NCBI RefSeq assembly: GCF_038002345.1
Contig: NZ_JBBOCJ010000001.1
Coordinates: forward strand, 3,224,001 to 3,288,000
Length of the DNA stretch: 64,000 bases
From: Paenibacillus sp. FSL M7-0420
GTDB taxonomy: Bacteria; Bacillota; Bacilli; Paenibacillales; Paenibacillaceae
Reading direction: 5' to 3'
Below, piece by piece: positions 51,411 through 60,065 of this stretch (positions within the stretch are counted from its first letter, which is position 1; every line of letters begins with the position of its first letter). A model generated the notes under the pieces. The model searched no databases. It saw only the letters and a program-made list of their open reading frames with translations, and was not told where the DNA came from. Made by a program: the position numbers and the translations under genes.

Positions 51411-52430
51411 TTATTTATCTGTCCCCAGTAACAAGTTCACAACCGTATCTAGCTGCTGCTCCAAAGAATAAGGGTCCTCCATGACAAATTCATCATGATA
51501 ATTATCCCCGTATAAGAAGACTTTTCCATTCTTCACGGCAGGTACACTTTTCCATATATCACTTTCCATTGCCTGGTTTGTAATCTCAGCATCGCCATTA
51601 TAGACAAAGATATAATCACCTAAGTATTCAGGAAGCACCTCAAGCGAGATTGATTCGAACCCCTCTTTCATATGTAAGGCACTTTCTGTTGGAGGCAGCT
51701 GCAGCATTTCGTAGATAGTGGAGGAACCATAATTTCCGCCCGTTGCCGCTAACACATAAACCGTTTTTTCGGCAAACTGTACGATGGATACCGTCTCGCC
51801 TTCTTTAATGACGTTAGAGACCTTTAACCTTGCTTCAACAACCTTCTGTTCGTATTCCGCAATCCATTCCTCTGCCTGCTGTTCTTTTCCGAATATTGAG
51901 GCTACTCTTCTGAATTTATCAAGCGGTCCGGCCGTTGACAGCTCTTCCCAATAAGGCAGAAAAACAGTGGTGCCGATCTTCTCATATTGGTCAACATAAT
52001 CTTCGATGGAACCGATAATGAGGTCTGGCTCCAGCATGGTCAATTTCTCCAGATTCATCGGGAATTCTCCCAGATCTTCGATTCTTTCGAGTGTTTCTTG
52101 TGGAATCTCCGCCTTGTCCATCCAGCCTTCGTCGAGCATAAACGTTCTTGCCCCGACGGGGACAATGCCCAGTTTCAATAAATGGCCCATATATTGGTCT
52201 GCCGCCACTTTTACCGGCTCTGCGGGTACTTCAATATCTCCTCTTGGCGTGGATACGATCCGTGTCTTCGGACTTTCTTCAGAGGCAGCCGGAGTTGCTT
52301 GATTTACGTTAGTGTTCCCGCTGCTTGAATCCTTTGCTGCTGTGTTCGTCCCGTTGGAGCAAGCACTGAGCAGCAGGGAGCCGCACAGCAGGATAGCAGC
52401 CATGGCCACAGATCTCGTTGGTTTAAACAT
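51411..52430 (-). CDS. Iron-siderophore ABC transporter substrate-binding lipoprotein (internal start)
   Basis: 339 residues if translation starts at the internal ATG 52430, which has AAAGGGG at 8-nt spacing. Lipoprotein signal MFKPTRSVAMAAILL ending LLLSAC (Cys24), a Ser/Thr/Asn-rich tether, then a FecB/FeuA-type fold: IVSTPRGDIEVPAEPVKVAA, LGIVPVGARTF, MLEPDLIIGSIEDY, GYFVYNGD-like YIFVYNGD. Binds a ferric siderophore outside the membrane for an ABC importer. No permease or ATPase gene is in the window on this strand, so it must share one encoded elsewhere. Confidence 0.85.
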   Translation of the reverse strand: MFKPTRSVAMAAILLCGSLLLSACSNGTNTAAKDSSSGNTNVNQATPAASEESPKTRIVSTPRGDIEVPAEPVKVAADQYMGHLLKLGIVPVGARTFMLDEGWMDKAEIPQETLERIEDLGEFPMNLEKLTMLEPDLIIGSIEDYVDQYEKIGTTVFLPYWEELSTAGPLDKFRRVASIFGKEQQAEEWIAEYEQKVVEARLKVSNVIKEGETVSIVQFAEKTVYVLAATGGNYGSSTIYEMLQLPPTESALHMKEGFESISLEVLPEYLGDYIFVYNGDAEITNQAMESDIWKSVPAVKNGKVFLYGDNYHDEFVMEDPYSLEQQLDTVVNLLLGTDK

Positions 52431-53348
52431 ATGTATTTCCCCTTTGTCCGTATTATGATAATGATTATCATTATTAATATACAGATCCGCACTATATTCA
52501 GAAATAGAGGATGTGGGGAAGTTTAATGGACTTTCAGCAACTTTGTGCTGCTCCAGCTCTCTATTTCTATGATGAGCAGGGGCTACACCTTTTCGTTTTT
52601 TATAAATCCTGCTGAAATAATACACGTCTTGATACCCGATGCTGGCTGCAATCTCCCCGACAGAAGCATTAGTTGTCATTAGAAGCTCTGATGCAAGGTC
52701 AAGCCGGTAGCGGATTAAGTAATCAATCGGACTGATGCCTGTATGCTCCTTAAATAAGGATGACAAGTGATAAGCACTGAAATTGAATACTTCGGCAAGT
52801 GAATCTAAGGTAATAGGTTCCGCATAATACTCCTGGATATAAGTGATTACCTGGACTGCAACAGAGGTTGTTCTGACCTCGGTCTTATGCTCTTGCAGGC
52901 GCAATTCCTTTAACGTCAGATGAACGAACTGGTAAAAAAGTGCTTTTACCTGAAGTCGCTCTTCCGGCTTGTCCCATTTCTGATGCATCTGCTGAATTCT
53001 GTTATACAGTAAAAGCGGTGCCTCAGGGCTAAAGCAATACTGCGATTGAAAAGGATTCGCTTCATGGAGCAAGGCTTTGTAGTAAATGATGTAGTAAATA
53101 AATTTATCGTTAACCGAAACGATGCTTAGGGCCGCCCCTTTGCCGCTATGTAAAAGTTGAAAGCCTGTGCAAGCAAATTCAGCCTGGTCTACCTGAACTT
53201 GTGCGCTTCCTTGTACCGACAGTAAGAATATATTGGCGGGTATTATGAACGCAGGAAGAGCTTTGCCTTGTGCTAACTCCATCTGCCGGATATCCACCAG
53301 CCTAATTGCAGCCTGATCCCAAAGTAATAATTGATTGCTGTTGTGCAT
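51411..53348 (-). CDS. AraC regulator fused in frame to an iron-siderophore binding lipoprotein
   Basis: One uninterrupted frame of 645 codons. Residues 1-280 form an AraC regulator: an N-terminal sensor and two HTH motifs (ITLDSLAEVFNFSAYHLSSL and VGEIAASIGYQDVYYFSRIY). Residues 281-306 have no domain look and are encoded by DNA that holds a Fur box and a ribosome site. Residues 307-645 are a complete lipoprotein with its own signal peptide. B. subtilis Btr also joins AraC to a binding domain, but without an internal signal peptide. Here the two may be separate genes whose first stop codon was lost, or a real fusion from which the lipoprotein is also made independently. GGAGGGG precedes the ATG at 53348; the Fur box at 53393 governs it. 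Confidence 0.75.
   Translation of the reverse strand: MHNSNQLLLWDQAAIRLVDIRQMELAQGKALPAFIIPANIFLLSVQGSAQVQVDQAEFACTGFQLLHSGKGAALSIVSVNDKFIYYIIYYKALLHEANPFQSQYCFSPEAPLLLYNRIQQMHQKWDKPEERLQVKALFYQFVHLTLKELRLQEHKTEVRTTSVAVQVITYIQEYYAEPITLDSLAEVFNFSAYHLSSLFKEHTGISPIDYLIRYRLDLASELLMTTNASVGEIAASIGYQDVYYFSRIYKKRKGVAPAHHRNRELEQHKVAESPLNFPTSSISEYSADLYINNDNHYHNTDKGEIHMFKPTRSVAMAAILLCGSLLLSACSNGTNTAAKDSSSGNTNVNQATPAASEESPKTRIVSTPRGDIEVPAEPVKVAADQYMGHLLKLGIVPVGARTFMLDEGWMDKAEIPQETLERIEDLGEFPMNLEKLTMLEPDLIIGSIEDYVDQYEKIGTTVFLPYWEELSTAGPLDKFRRVASIFGKEQQAEEWIAEYEQKVVEARLKVSNVIKEGETVSIVQFAEKTVYVLAATGGNYGSSTIYEMLQLPPTESALHMKEGFESISLEVLPEYLGDYIFVYNGDAEITNQAMESDIWKSVPAVKNGKVFLYGDNYHDEFVMEDPYSLEQQLDTVVNLLLGTDK
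52456..52470. promoter_or_regulatory. Perfect Fur box inside the fused frame
   Basis: TGATAAT-G-ATTATCA, a perfect 7-1-7 Fur inverted repeat, 26 bp upstream of the lipoprotein start codon. It indicates an independent iron-repressed promoter for the lipoprotein. Confidence 0.85.
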
Positions 53349-53392
53349 GATGCGTTATTCCCCTCCGTTATCTGTCTGCTTCTCATTTTAAA

Positions 53393-53407
53393 TGATAACC
53401 ATTATCA
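53393..53407. promoter_or_regulatory. Fur box upstream of the AraC start
   Basis: TGATAAC-C-ATTATCA, one mismatch from the 7-1-7 consensus, 45 bp upstream of ATG 53348. Iron repression of the regulator is expected. Confidence 0.8.
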
Positions 53408-53545
53408 ATGACAGTCTGAATAATAATCGTGAAATTGAAAGTCACATAAATCCATATTATCCTCACATGGATGCATTCCAGATCTGTGCAATGAAGACTA
53501 GAGTAAATAACAGATAGTGGATGTAACGAACAAGGGGTGATCTTA

Positions 53546-53770
53546 ATGGATGAGCGGTTAAGAGTTGTGATTGGGAGCGGCGGAAGTCGGCATAACCAGG
53601 GTTGGCTGCATACGGAGGAGTCGGAGCTTAATCTTTTGAATGAAGAGGAGTGGGCCAACAGGTTCAAGAAAAGCTGAGGGTTTATCTACCGTTCCAGGCG
53701 CTTCGACCACCGCAATACAGAGGGAAGGTTAGGCTTTGTCTCGCTGATAGTGGATGCCGTTAAGGTGTGA
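53546..53770 (+). pseudogene. Internally deleted SAM-dependent methyltransferase remnant
   Basis: A frame starts at ATG 53546 after AAGGGGTGA and reads LRVVIGSGGSRHNQGWLHTE..., the N-terminus of the COG4627-type methyltransferases as I recall it, then stops after 43 codons at 53675. The same frame continues GFIYRSRRFDHRNTEGRLGF then VSLIVDAVKV and a stop at 53770, which matches the C-terminus of that same family. About two thirds of the gene, including the AEHVWEHL region, is missing. I infer an internal deletion plus a stop codon. A 43-residue translated product remains possible. Confidence 0.62.
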
Positions 53771-53860
53771 AAATAACATCCGCCGCCAGCAAAAAGGCTG
53801 ATCTCCCCAGCACAATGCGCTGCATCGAGATCAGCCTGTACTCCAATCGGCCAGCCCGGG

Positions 53861-54067
53861 CTAGAAGCCCCGGTACTGCGGTTCTTCCTTTTCCAGCTCG
53901 GTTACGCGTCCTTCCACCTGCGTGACAATCTGCTGGGTCTGCTCGGCCGCTTGGGTGAACAGGGTCTTGGCTTCCTCGTTTTGAGTCTCCATGGCGAATT
54001 GCTCCAGGCTGGCCTGGGCGCTTTTTAGCGATGCTACGCACGTCTTGACTTGTGAGGCGACAGTCAT
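53861..54067 (-). CDS. DUF1657 small protein
   Basis: 68 residues from the ATG at 54067 (GGAGGAGGG upstream). All-helical: MTVASQVKTCVASLKSAQAS then LEQFAMETQNEEAKTLFTQA, ending with a YRGF tail. This is the DUF1657 pattern of spore-former proteins that commonly sit beside DUF421 and spoVA-like genes. The sigma-G-type promoter at 54117-54146 suggests forespore expression. Molecular role unknown. Divergent from the DUF421 gene. Confidence 0.82.
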   Translation of the reverse strand: MTVASQVKTCVASLKSAQASLEQFAMETQNEEAKTLFTQAAEQTQQIVTQVEGRVTELEKEEPQYRGF

Positions 54068-54116
54068 CGGTATACCCTCCTCCATATCATAGAAATGGAT
54101 CATCATCCACGGATTC

Positions 54117-54146
54117 TAGTATCTGCATTCCCGCAGCTCATATTCT
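54117..54146 (-). promoter_or_regulatory. Putative sigma-G promoter of the DUF1657 gene
   Basis: Minus strand AGAATA (54146-54141), 17-bp spacer, GATACTA (54123-54117), against the sigma-G consensus TGMATA / CATWMTA: one mismatch in each element. Confidence 0.6.
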
Positions 54147-54286
54147 GGAAAATCACTCCAGCCTCACGAGAGCATAATCAGCTGACACGAATTTTTTTGG
54201 TTAATTCACCCCTGGTTTGACAAATACTGAAGCAGAATGTCTGACGACACAGAGCATGAAATATCACATTACAGGGGGTTATTCGA

Positions 54287-55147
54287 ATGCCTGAAGCGCT
54301 GGAAGTTGTCCTGCGGACCTTATTCGCTGTGGTCGTAATGTTTTTTCTTACCAAGATACTCGGCAAACGGCAGGTTTCGCAGCTGTCTTTTTTTGAATAC
54401 ATTACGGGAATTACGGTGGGGAGCTTGGCGGCGTATATCTCGCTGGATACGGATAAGACCTGGCATCTGGGCCTGATTGCCTTAGGCGTCTGGGTTGCCT
54501 GTTCGCTGGGCATCGAATATCTGCAAATTAAGAGCAAGAAGGCCCGGGATTTCATTGACTTCAAATCGACGGTGCTGATTAAGGACGGCAAGATTCTGGA
54601 GAATAATATGAAAAAAGAGCGTCTGAGCGTCGACGAGCTGCTGGAGGAATTGCGCAAAAAGGATGTCTTCAAGGTGGCCGATGTGGAATTTGCGATTATG
54701 GAATCGGATGGTGCGATTAACGTGCTTTTGACCAAGGAGAATCAGCCCTTCACCCCGAAGGATCTGGGGATAAAGGTTGCACCGGAGAAGGAGACGCTCG
54801 CTGTGATTATGGATGGTGAGATTCTGGACGAGCCTCTGGATACGCTGAATCTGTCCCGGAAGTGGCTGCAGACCGAGCTGGAAAAGCTGAATCTGACCGT
54901 GAAGGAGGTTTTCCTCGGGCAGGTAGACTCTTACGGTGAGCTTACCGTGGATCTCTACGCTGACAATGTCAAGGTGCCGCAGCCGCAGGATAAACCTCAG
55001 CTGTATGCGCTGCTGAAGAAATGTGAAGCCGATCTGGAACTGTTCGGCCTGTCCACCAAGAACAAAGCAGCGAAGCAAATGTACGAAAATTGTTCAGAGC
55101 AATTGCAGGCGCTGCTGCAGAAGCTGAAGCCTTTTATCCAGAACTGA
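54287..55147 (+). CDS. DUF421 (YetF-type) membrane protein
   Basis: 286 residues. Two to three N-terminal TM helices (VVLRTLFAVVVMFFLTKILG, ITVGSLAAYISLDTD, LIALGVWVACSLGIEYLQIK) are followed by the cytoplasmic DUF421 domain with STVLIKDGKILENNMKKERL, LLEELRKKDVFKVADVEFAI and MESDGAINVLLTKENQPFTP. The last 90 residues are an added helical tail resembling DUF1657 (LYALLKKCEADLELFGLSTK, NKAAKQMYENCSEQLQALLQ), which links it to the neighbouring DUF1657 gene. Likely forespore or spore membrane protein. Confidence 0.82.
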   Translation: MPEALEVVLRTLFAVVVMFFLTKILGKRQVSQLSFFEYITGITVGSLAAYISLDTDKTWHLGLIALGVWVACSLGIEYLQIKSKKARDFIDFKSTVLIKDGKILENNMKKERLSVDELLEELRKKDVFKVADVEFAIMESDGAINVLLTKENQPFTPKDLGIKVAPEKETLAVIMDGEILDEPLDTLNLSRKWLQTELEKLNLTVKEVFLGQVDSYGELTVDLYADNVKVPQPQDKPQLYALLKKCEADLELFGLSTKNKAAKQMYENCSEQLQALLQKLKPFIQN

Positions 55148-55171
55148 CAGCATGGGCAGTTTCACAAGCAG

Positions 55172-55196
55172 GAGCCGGTGATCCGGCTTCTTTGTG
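55172..55196 (+). terminator. Short terminator after the DUF421 gene
   Basis: AGCCGG-TGAT-CCGGCT stem followed by TCTTTG. Confidence 0.6.
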
Positions 55197-55205
55197 GCAT
55201 GTCCG

Positions 55206-55236
55206 GGCATAAATCCAGGAACGAACTGGAATACTA
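55206..55236 (+). promoter_or_regulatory. Putative sigma-G promoter of the gerA operon
   Basis: GGCATA (55206-55211), 18-bp spacer, AATACTA (55230-55236): five of six and six of seven against TGMATA / CATWMTA. 37 bp before the gerA start, as expected for a forespore-expressed receptor operon. Confidence 0.65.
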
Positions 55237-55272
55237 AGGCAGATTCCCCATTACCGGAAGGAGGCAACCAGA

Positions 55273-56721
55273 TTGCCTGAACAGGATATGCTGGAGCTAA
55301 TCAAGGAGCAGCTGACAGACTGCAGCGATGCGGTCTACCAGTCTATTAATGTCTACGGGCATTCCTGTATGCTGATCTATATTCCTTCCATCGTGGATAC
55401 ACTTAGCCTGCAGGAATTTGTCGCCACGCCCCTGAAGGCAGAAGCCAATGCGGAGCCGCACTGGCCGGATTTCATGGAGCGTCTGGATCACGGTTCTGCA
55501 TTCGCGATTCCTTATATCAAGGCCTATCATCCCGGCCGGGTAGTGGAGCTGATCGTCAGCGGGAATCCCGTACTCAGCATCGCAGGCTTGCCGTATGTGT
55601 ATTATTTTGAGATTGCCCACTATCAGAAAAGGGCGGTGTCCGAATCACAGAACGAGCTGGTGGTCATCGGGCCGCAGGAAGCTTTTATTGAGGATATTCA
55701 GACGAATCTGTCGCTGCTGCGCCACAAGATCAAGCATGCGGATCTGAAGACCAAGCATTTCGCTATCGGCAAATATACCAAGACCGATGTATATCTGGTC
55801 TATCTCGAAGGGCTCTGCAAGCCGGAAATCCTGGCGGAAATGGAACAGAAGCTGGGCAGTCTCGATGTAGACGGGATTCTGGGCATCAGCTATCTGGCGG
55901 AGCATATGTCCCGGGGGCAATTCTCCCCTTTTCCGCTCTATCAATATACGGAACGCCCTGACTCTGTCGCCGCCTCGCTCATGGAAGGCAGAGTCGGCAT
56001 TCTGCAGGACGGCACACCGTCCGCTCTGTTGGCGCCGGTTACTTTTTTTGCGCTGCTGCAATCCTCCGAGGATTATTACCAGAGCTTTTATGCAGGCAGC
56101 TGGATCCGGCTGGTCCGCCTCTTTTTCTCGCTGATCTCAATGATACTGCCGTCATTATATGTCGCCATTACAACCTTTCACTCACAGATCATTCCCTCTG
56201 ATCTGCTGATAACGATAGCTGCGGCCCGCGAGAATATCCCGTTCACTGCCCTGACGGAGGCGCTGATTATGGAGCTTACGTTCGAAGCTCTGCGTGAAGC
56301 CGGGACCCGTATTCCGAAGCCAGTGGGTCAGACCGTCTCCATTATCGGAGGTATCGTTATCGGACAGGCGGCGGTCCAGGCGGGAATTGTCTCGGCACCG
56401 ATGGTCATTGTAGTATCCATTACGGGGATCGCTTCTTACATCATTCCGCATCTGGAGCTTGGACTGACCTTCAGGCTGCTGCGCTTTGTGCTGCTCATTC
56501 TGGGCGGAACCCTGGGACTGATCGGCGTCTTTATTGCGGTATTTATGATCTATGGGCATTTGGCCCATCTCCGGTCCTTCGGCTCACCCTACCTGCAGCC
56601 GCTGGCGCCGCTTGTTTTGGAAGACTGGAGAGATACCCTGTTTCGCGTCCCCTCCCAGTATATGAATAAGCGGAGCAGCTCTTTTACCGACAGCAAAAAT
56701 AAAAGGAGGCAGAAGCCATGA
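55273..56721 (+). CDS. Spore germination receptor subunit A (GerA/GerKA family)
   Basis: 482 residues, TTG start after GGAAGGAGG. A cytoplasmic domain (about 1-265) contains the conserved YIKAYHPGRVVELIVSGNP and VIGPQEAFIEDIQTNLSLLR. About five TM helices follow, with PSLYVAITTFHSQIIPSDLL and IVIGQAAVQAGIVSAPMVIV. It builds the nutrient receptor in the spore inner membrane together with the next two products. The stop overlaps the gerC start (ATGA). Confidence 0.9.
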   Translation: MPEQDMLELIKEQLTDCSDAVYQSINVYGHSCMLIYIPSIVDTLSLQEFVATPLKAEANAEPHWPDFMERLDHGSAFAIPYIKAYHPGRVVELIVSGNPVLSIAGLPYVYYFEIAHYQKRAVSESQNELVVIGPQEAFIEDIQTNLSLLRHKIKHADLKTKHFAIGKYTKTDVYLVYLEGLCKPEILAEMEQKLGSLDVDGILGISYLAEHMSRGQFSPFPLYQYTERPDSVAASLMEGRVGILQDGTPSALLAPVTFFALLQSSEDYYQSFYAGSWIRLVRLFFSLISMILPSLYVAITTFHSQIIPSDLLITIAAARENIPFTALTEALIMELTFEALREAGTRIPKPVGQTVSIIGGIVIGQAAVQAGIVSAPMVIVVSITGIASYIIPHLELGLTFRLLRFVLLILGGTLGLIGVFIAVFMIYGHLAHLRSFGSPYLQPLAPLVLEDWRDTLFRVPSQYMNKRSSSFTDSKNKRRQKP

Positions 56722-57878
56722 GAGCCGTCAAGCTTGGCATGGCACTGCTGCTGCTCTTCAATCTGACCGGCTGCTGGTCCAAAACGGAGCTTGATAAATT
56801 GACCTTTATCTATGGAATATTCATTGACAAAGGGAAGGAGCCGGGTACCGTTGAAGTCACAATCAGTTCGCCGCTGCCGAACCGGCTGATGTCAGGGGCC
56901 CAGGGAGGGAGCGGCGCGTCTGACGGCAAGGCTTATTCGATGATCACCAAGACAGCACAGACTATACCGGAAGCAGTAATCCTGATTCAGAAGGATCTGT
57001 CCCGAAAGATTGAGATTTCCCATATCAAGATTGTGGTCGTGGGGAAGGAGTACGCAAGGGAAGGCATTGGGGAAATGCTTGAATGGTTCAAAAGGCAACC
57101 GGAGATCCCCCTGGGAACCTTCATCATGGCTGCACCCGGCAAAGCCAGCGAGATTCCCAAATTGTCTCCGATCTTCGAACAGTTACCGGATCAGGTACTC
57201 AGCAACATTGCCCAAGAAAACCTCCTGTTCAGCACTACGATCAGAGACTGCATGCTCTCGGAGGCCTCGCATATGGGGTATGCCATGGATTATTTATCTT
57301 TTGGACTAAAGAGCGACAACACTGAGAAGAAGGAGGAGTACTGGGTTGGGGTCGGCGGTGTAATGCTGTTCCAGGAGATGAAGATGAGAGGTCTGATGAA
57401 TGTCAGTGAGGGCAGAGCCTTGGCCTGGGCTGCGGGGAATCTCGCCGGACACATCGCGTTTCCGGTATATTCGATAGACTGGGATGATGACGGCACAGGA
57501 GCTGCAAATGCCATCTTCCTCAGGAACACCGCAGCTTCCTCAGTAAGCATGACCCCCGAAGGTCCGTTGTTTCATGTGAAAATAAAAGGACATGCCAGCA
57601 TCACCTACTTCAAGGATTCGGAGCACCGCGATGCGAACAAGCTCAGCTCCCTGCTTCTGAGCAAGCTTGAACAGAAGGTGGCCGGAGAAATCACAGCCGC
57701 CCTAGACCGTATTCGGCAGGAGGGTGTGGATGTGCTGCAATTGGGTATGCTGGTGGAATGGAATGATCCGGCAGAGTGGAGAAAGCTGCGTGAGCGCTGG
57801 AAAGACTACTATACCTCGGAAGCCCGGATTAAGGTGACAGCGAAATTCGTTATCGAGGATTTCGGTTCAGAAAAATAA
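56718..57878 (+). CDS. Spore germination receptor lipoprotein C (Ger(x)C)
   Basis: 386 residues. Signal peptide with lipobox LTGC (Cys19), then GCWSKTELDKLTFIYGIFID, typical of Ger(x)C. YSMITKTAQTIPEAVILIQK, EISHIKIVVVGKEYAREGIG and the C-terminal domain LEQKVAGEITAALDRIRQEG are conserved. Anchored on the outer face of the spore inner membrane as part of the receptor. The A-C-B order is the less common one. Confidence 0.9.
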   Translation: MRAVKLGMALLLLFNLTGCWSKTELDKLTFIYGIFIDKGKEPGTVEVTISSPLPNRLMSGAQGGSGASDGKAYSMITKTAQTIPEAVILIQKDLSRKIEISHIKIVVVGKEYAREGIGEMLEWFKRQPEIPLGTFIMAAPGKASEIPKLSPIFEQLPDQVLSNIAQENLLFSTTIRDCMLSEASHMGYAMDYLSFGLKSDNTEKKEEYWVGVGGVMLFQEMKMRGLMNVSEGRALAWAAGNLAGHIAFPVYSIDWDDDGTGAANAIFLRNTAASSVSMTPEGPLFHVKIKGHASITYFKDSEHRDANKLSSLLLSKLEQKVAGEITAALDRIRQEGVDVLQLGMLVEWNDPAEWRKLRERWKDYYTSEARIKVTAKFVIEDFGSEK

Positions 57879-57894
57879 GGGGAAGAAAAACAGT

Positions 57895-58983
57895 ATGCAG
57901 ACAACGAAATGGCAAATCACCAGGTTCTCTATCGTATATCTGGGCTCCCAGAGCACTATGTTTCTGGTTCCCGGCCTCATTGAATCCTCCGGCTATCAGG
58001 GGTGGATCGGAATTCTGGCCGGCTATGCCCTGGCGCTGATTCCGCTGTTCTTCACCGTTCAGATCGGGAAGCTGAAGGCCGGGGCAGGCTGGGTGGTTAG
58101 CGGCGAGGAAATTACGGGGAAATGGGTGCACCGGATGATAGTTCTCCTCCTCTTATGCTGGTGTGTCTACTATGCTTCGTATGATATCGAGAATTTTGTC
58201 CTGTTCTTCGGATCTAACTATCTGCGCGGAACACCGCCGTTGCTTATCCAGCTTCTTATAGGACTGGTCATTATGTACACGGCTCATCTCGGAGTCACCT
58301 CTATAGTGTATATGTCTGACGGCATATCGCTTATTTTCGTAGCTTCGACGATGCTGAGCATCTATCTGTTCATCCAGCATGCCAATTACGCCATTCTCCC
58401 GGCTTTTCTCCATTACCATGATCCGTTTATCGCGTTCAAGGACTCGTTAACCGTCATGTCCTGGCTGGGGGAATGGGTGGTGTTCCTGTTTGTTGCCCCG
58501 GAGCTCAAAATCAGCAAGAGCACCATGAAAAAGCTGGCCCTTGCAGGCATGTGCGTGATGCTGACGATTCTGCTGGGCTGGGTGATGACCTTGCTGAATT
58601 TCGGAGCCTATCTGGGCAAAGAGCTGGCGTTCCCCTATCTGCAGCTCGTCCGCAGCTCGTCCAACAACGAGCTTCTGGGCAATTCGGATCCCCTGCTGAT
58701 CGGCATCTGGTCCGCTTCTATGTTCATTCACAGTTCATTTCTGATCTATGTAGCGAGTAAATGTGCTGCCTATCTTACCGGCCAGAGAGCGAAGAAGCTG
58801 CTGATTCCCGGCCTGACAGTCTGCTCTGTGACGATTGCCTATCTCTATTCCAGAAATCTGGCCCGGTATGATCACGACTATTACTCCTTCAATACGGCCC
58901 TTGTGTGGCTGATTGTAGAGTTTATTCCGATGTACTATTTCTTTGTGTTAATGCTCCGGAAGAAGCGGCAGCCGCAGGCATAA
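57895..58983 (+). CDS. Spore germination receptor subunit B (GerB-type permease)
   Basis: 362 residues with ten TM helices, amino acid permease-like fold: ITRFSIVYLGSQSTMFLVPG, an internal VFLFVAPELKISKSTMKK loop and a final FIPMYYFFVLMLRKKRQPQA. AAGGGGAAG precedes the ATG. GerB proteins bind the nutrient germinant; the ligand cannot be told from sequence. Last gene of the operon. Confidence 0.9.
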   Translation: MQTTKWQITRFSIVYLGSQSTMFLVPGLIESSGYQGWIGILAGYALALIPLFFTVQIGKLKAGAGWVVSGEEITGKWVHRMIVLLLLCWCVYYASYDIENFVLFFGSNYLRGTPPLLIQLLIGLVIMYTAHLGVTSIVYMSDGISLIFVASTMLSIYLFIQHANYAILPAFLHYHDPFIAFKDSLTVMSWLGEWVVFLFVAPELKISKSTMKKLALAGMCVMLTILLGWVMTLLNFGAYLGKELAFPYLQLVRSSSNNELLGNSDPLLIGIWSASMFIHSSFLIYVASKCAAYLTGQRAKKLLIPGLTVCSVTIAYLYSRNLARYDHDYYSFNTALVWLIVEFIPMYYFFVLMLRKKRQPQA

Positions 58984-59084
58984 GCCAGGGCTGCAATTTC
59001 CGCTATTATATTATGTAGGCGCTTTCTGGTATGATTAGTTTATATGTACATACCTTTTTCTGGAATAGGATGGTGTTATTATTC

Positions 59085-60062
59085 ATGAATCTTCAAGAAG
59101 CAACCGCTCTAATTGAAGCGATCCGAAGTAATCTGGCACAAGTTATTGTCGGCAAAGAGAGCGGCGTGAACCTGCTGCTGACCGCCTTGCTGGCGAATGG
59201 CCATGTGCTGCTGGAGGATGTTCCCGGCACCGGAAAGACACTGCTCGCCAAAACACTGGCCCGCTCCCTGGACTGCACGTTCAAGCGGATTCAGTTCACG
59301 CCCGACCTGCTGCCGTCCGACTTAAGCGGTATCAATTACTATAATCAGAAGACCGGCGAATTTCAATTCCGCCCCGGTCCGGTGTTTGCCAGCATTCTGC
59401 TTGCGGATGAGATCAACCGGGCTACGCCGCGCACCCAGTCCAGCCTGCTGGAGTGTATGGAGGAGCGGCAGATTACGATTGACGGCGTGACGCATGAGCT
59501 GGAGCGGCCGTTCCTGGTCATTGCTACCCAGAATCCGGTGGACAGCCAGGGGACCTTTCCGCTGCCGGAAGCGCAGCTGGACCGGTTCCTCATGCGGATT
59601 ACCAGCGGGTATCCGACATTTGAGGAAGGGGTACATATCCTCCAGAGATTCCGCCAGAATAACCCGCTGGAGGATACCGCTGCGGTGGCTACGGCCCGGC
59701 AGATTCAGGACATTCAACGTCTGGCTGCGGAGGTTACTGTCAGTGACGAGCTGCTCGCTTATATGATGCGCGTGGTTGAGGCTACCCGTACCTCTCCGGC
59801 GGTCCGGCTGGGAGCAAGCCCCAGGGCAGCTTTCGCCTTGCTGCGCGCTTCGCAGGGATACGCACTGATCCAGGGCAGAAGCTACTGTATCCCGGATGAT
59901 ATCAAAGAGGTTGCGGTTCCTGTGCTGGCGCACCGGCTGATTCTTCAGCGCGGCCCCGGAGTCCGTGAAGGCCAGTCGGCAGAGGTAGTGCTTCAGGTAC
60001 TGCGTGAAATTGAGGTGCCGGCTGAACCTGCTGTCCTGTCCAGAGGCGGAAGGGTGGAGTGA
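59085..60062 (+). CDS. MoxR-family AAA+ ATPase
   Basis: 325 residues from the ATG at 59085 (the ATG at 59070 is an alternative). Walker A EDVPGTGKTLLAKTLA, Walker B ILLADEINRATPRTQSSLLE, sensor 1 LVIATQNPVDSQGTFPLPEA, arginine finger region QLDRFLMRI. MoxR ATPases act as chaperones for VWA/DUF58 proteins, such as the one encoded 3 nt downstream. Confidence 0.9.
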   Translation: MNLQEATALIEAIRSNLAQVIVGKESGVNLLLTALLANGHVLLEDVPGTGKTLLAKTLARSLDCTFKRIQFTPDLLPSDLSGINYYNQKTGEFQFRPGPVFASILLADEINRATPRTQSSLLECMEERQITIDGVTHELERPFLVIATQNPVDSQGTFPLPEAQLDRFLMRITSGYPTFEEGVHILQRFRQNNPLEDTAAVATARQIQDIQRLAAEVTVSDELLAYMMRVVEATRTSPAVRLGASPRAAFALLRASQGYALIQGRSYCIPDDIKEVAVPVLAHRLILQRGPGVREGQSAEVVLQVLREIEVPAEPAVLSRGGRVE

Positions 60063-60065
60063 TCC

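Noticed and set aside
53383..53667. 94-codon minus-strand frame over the Fur box upstream of AraC
   Set aside because: It covers the AraC promoter and the methyltransferase remnant; no ribosome site.
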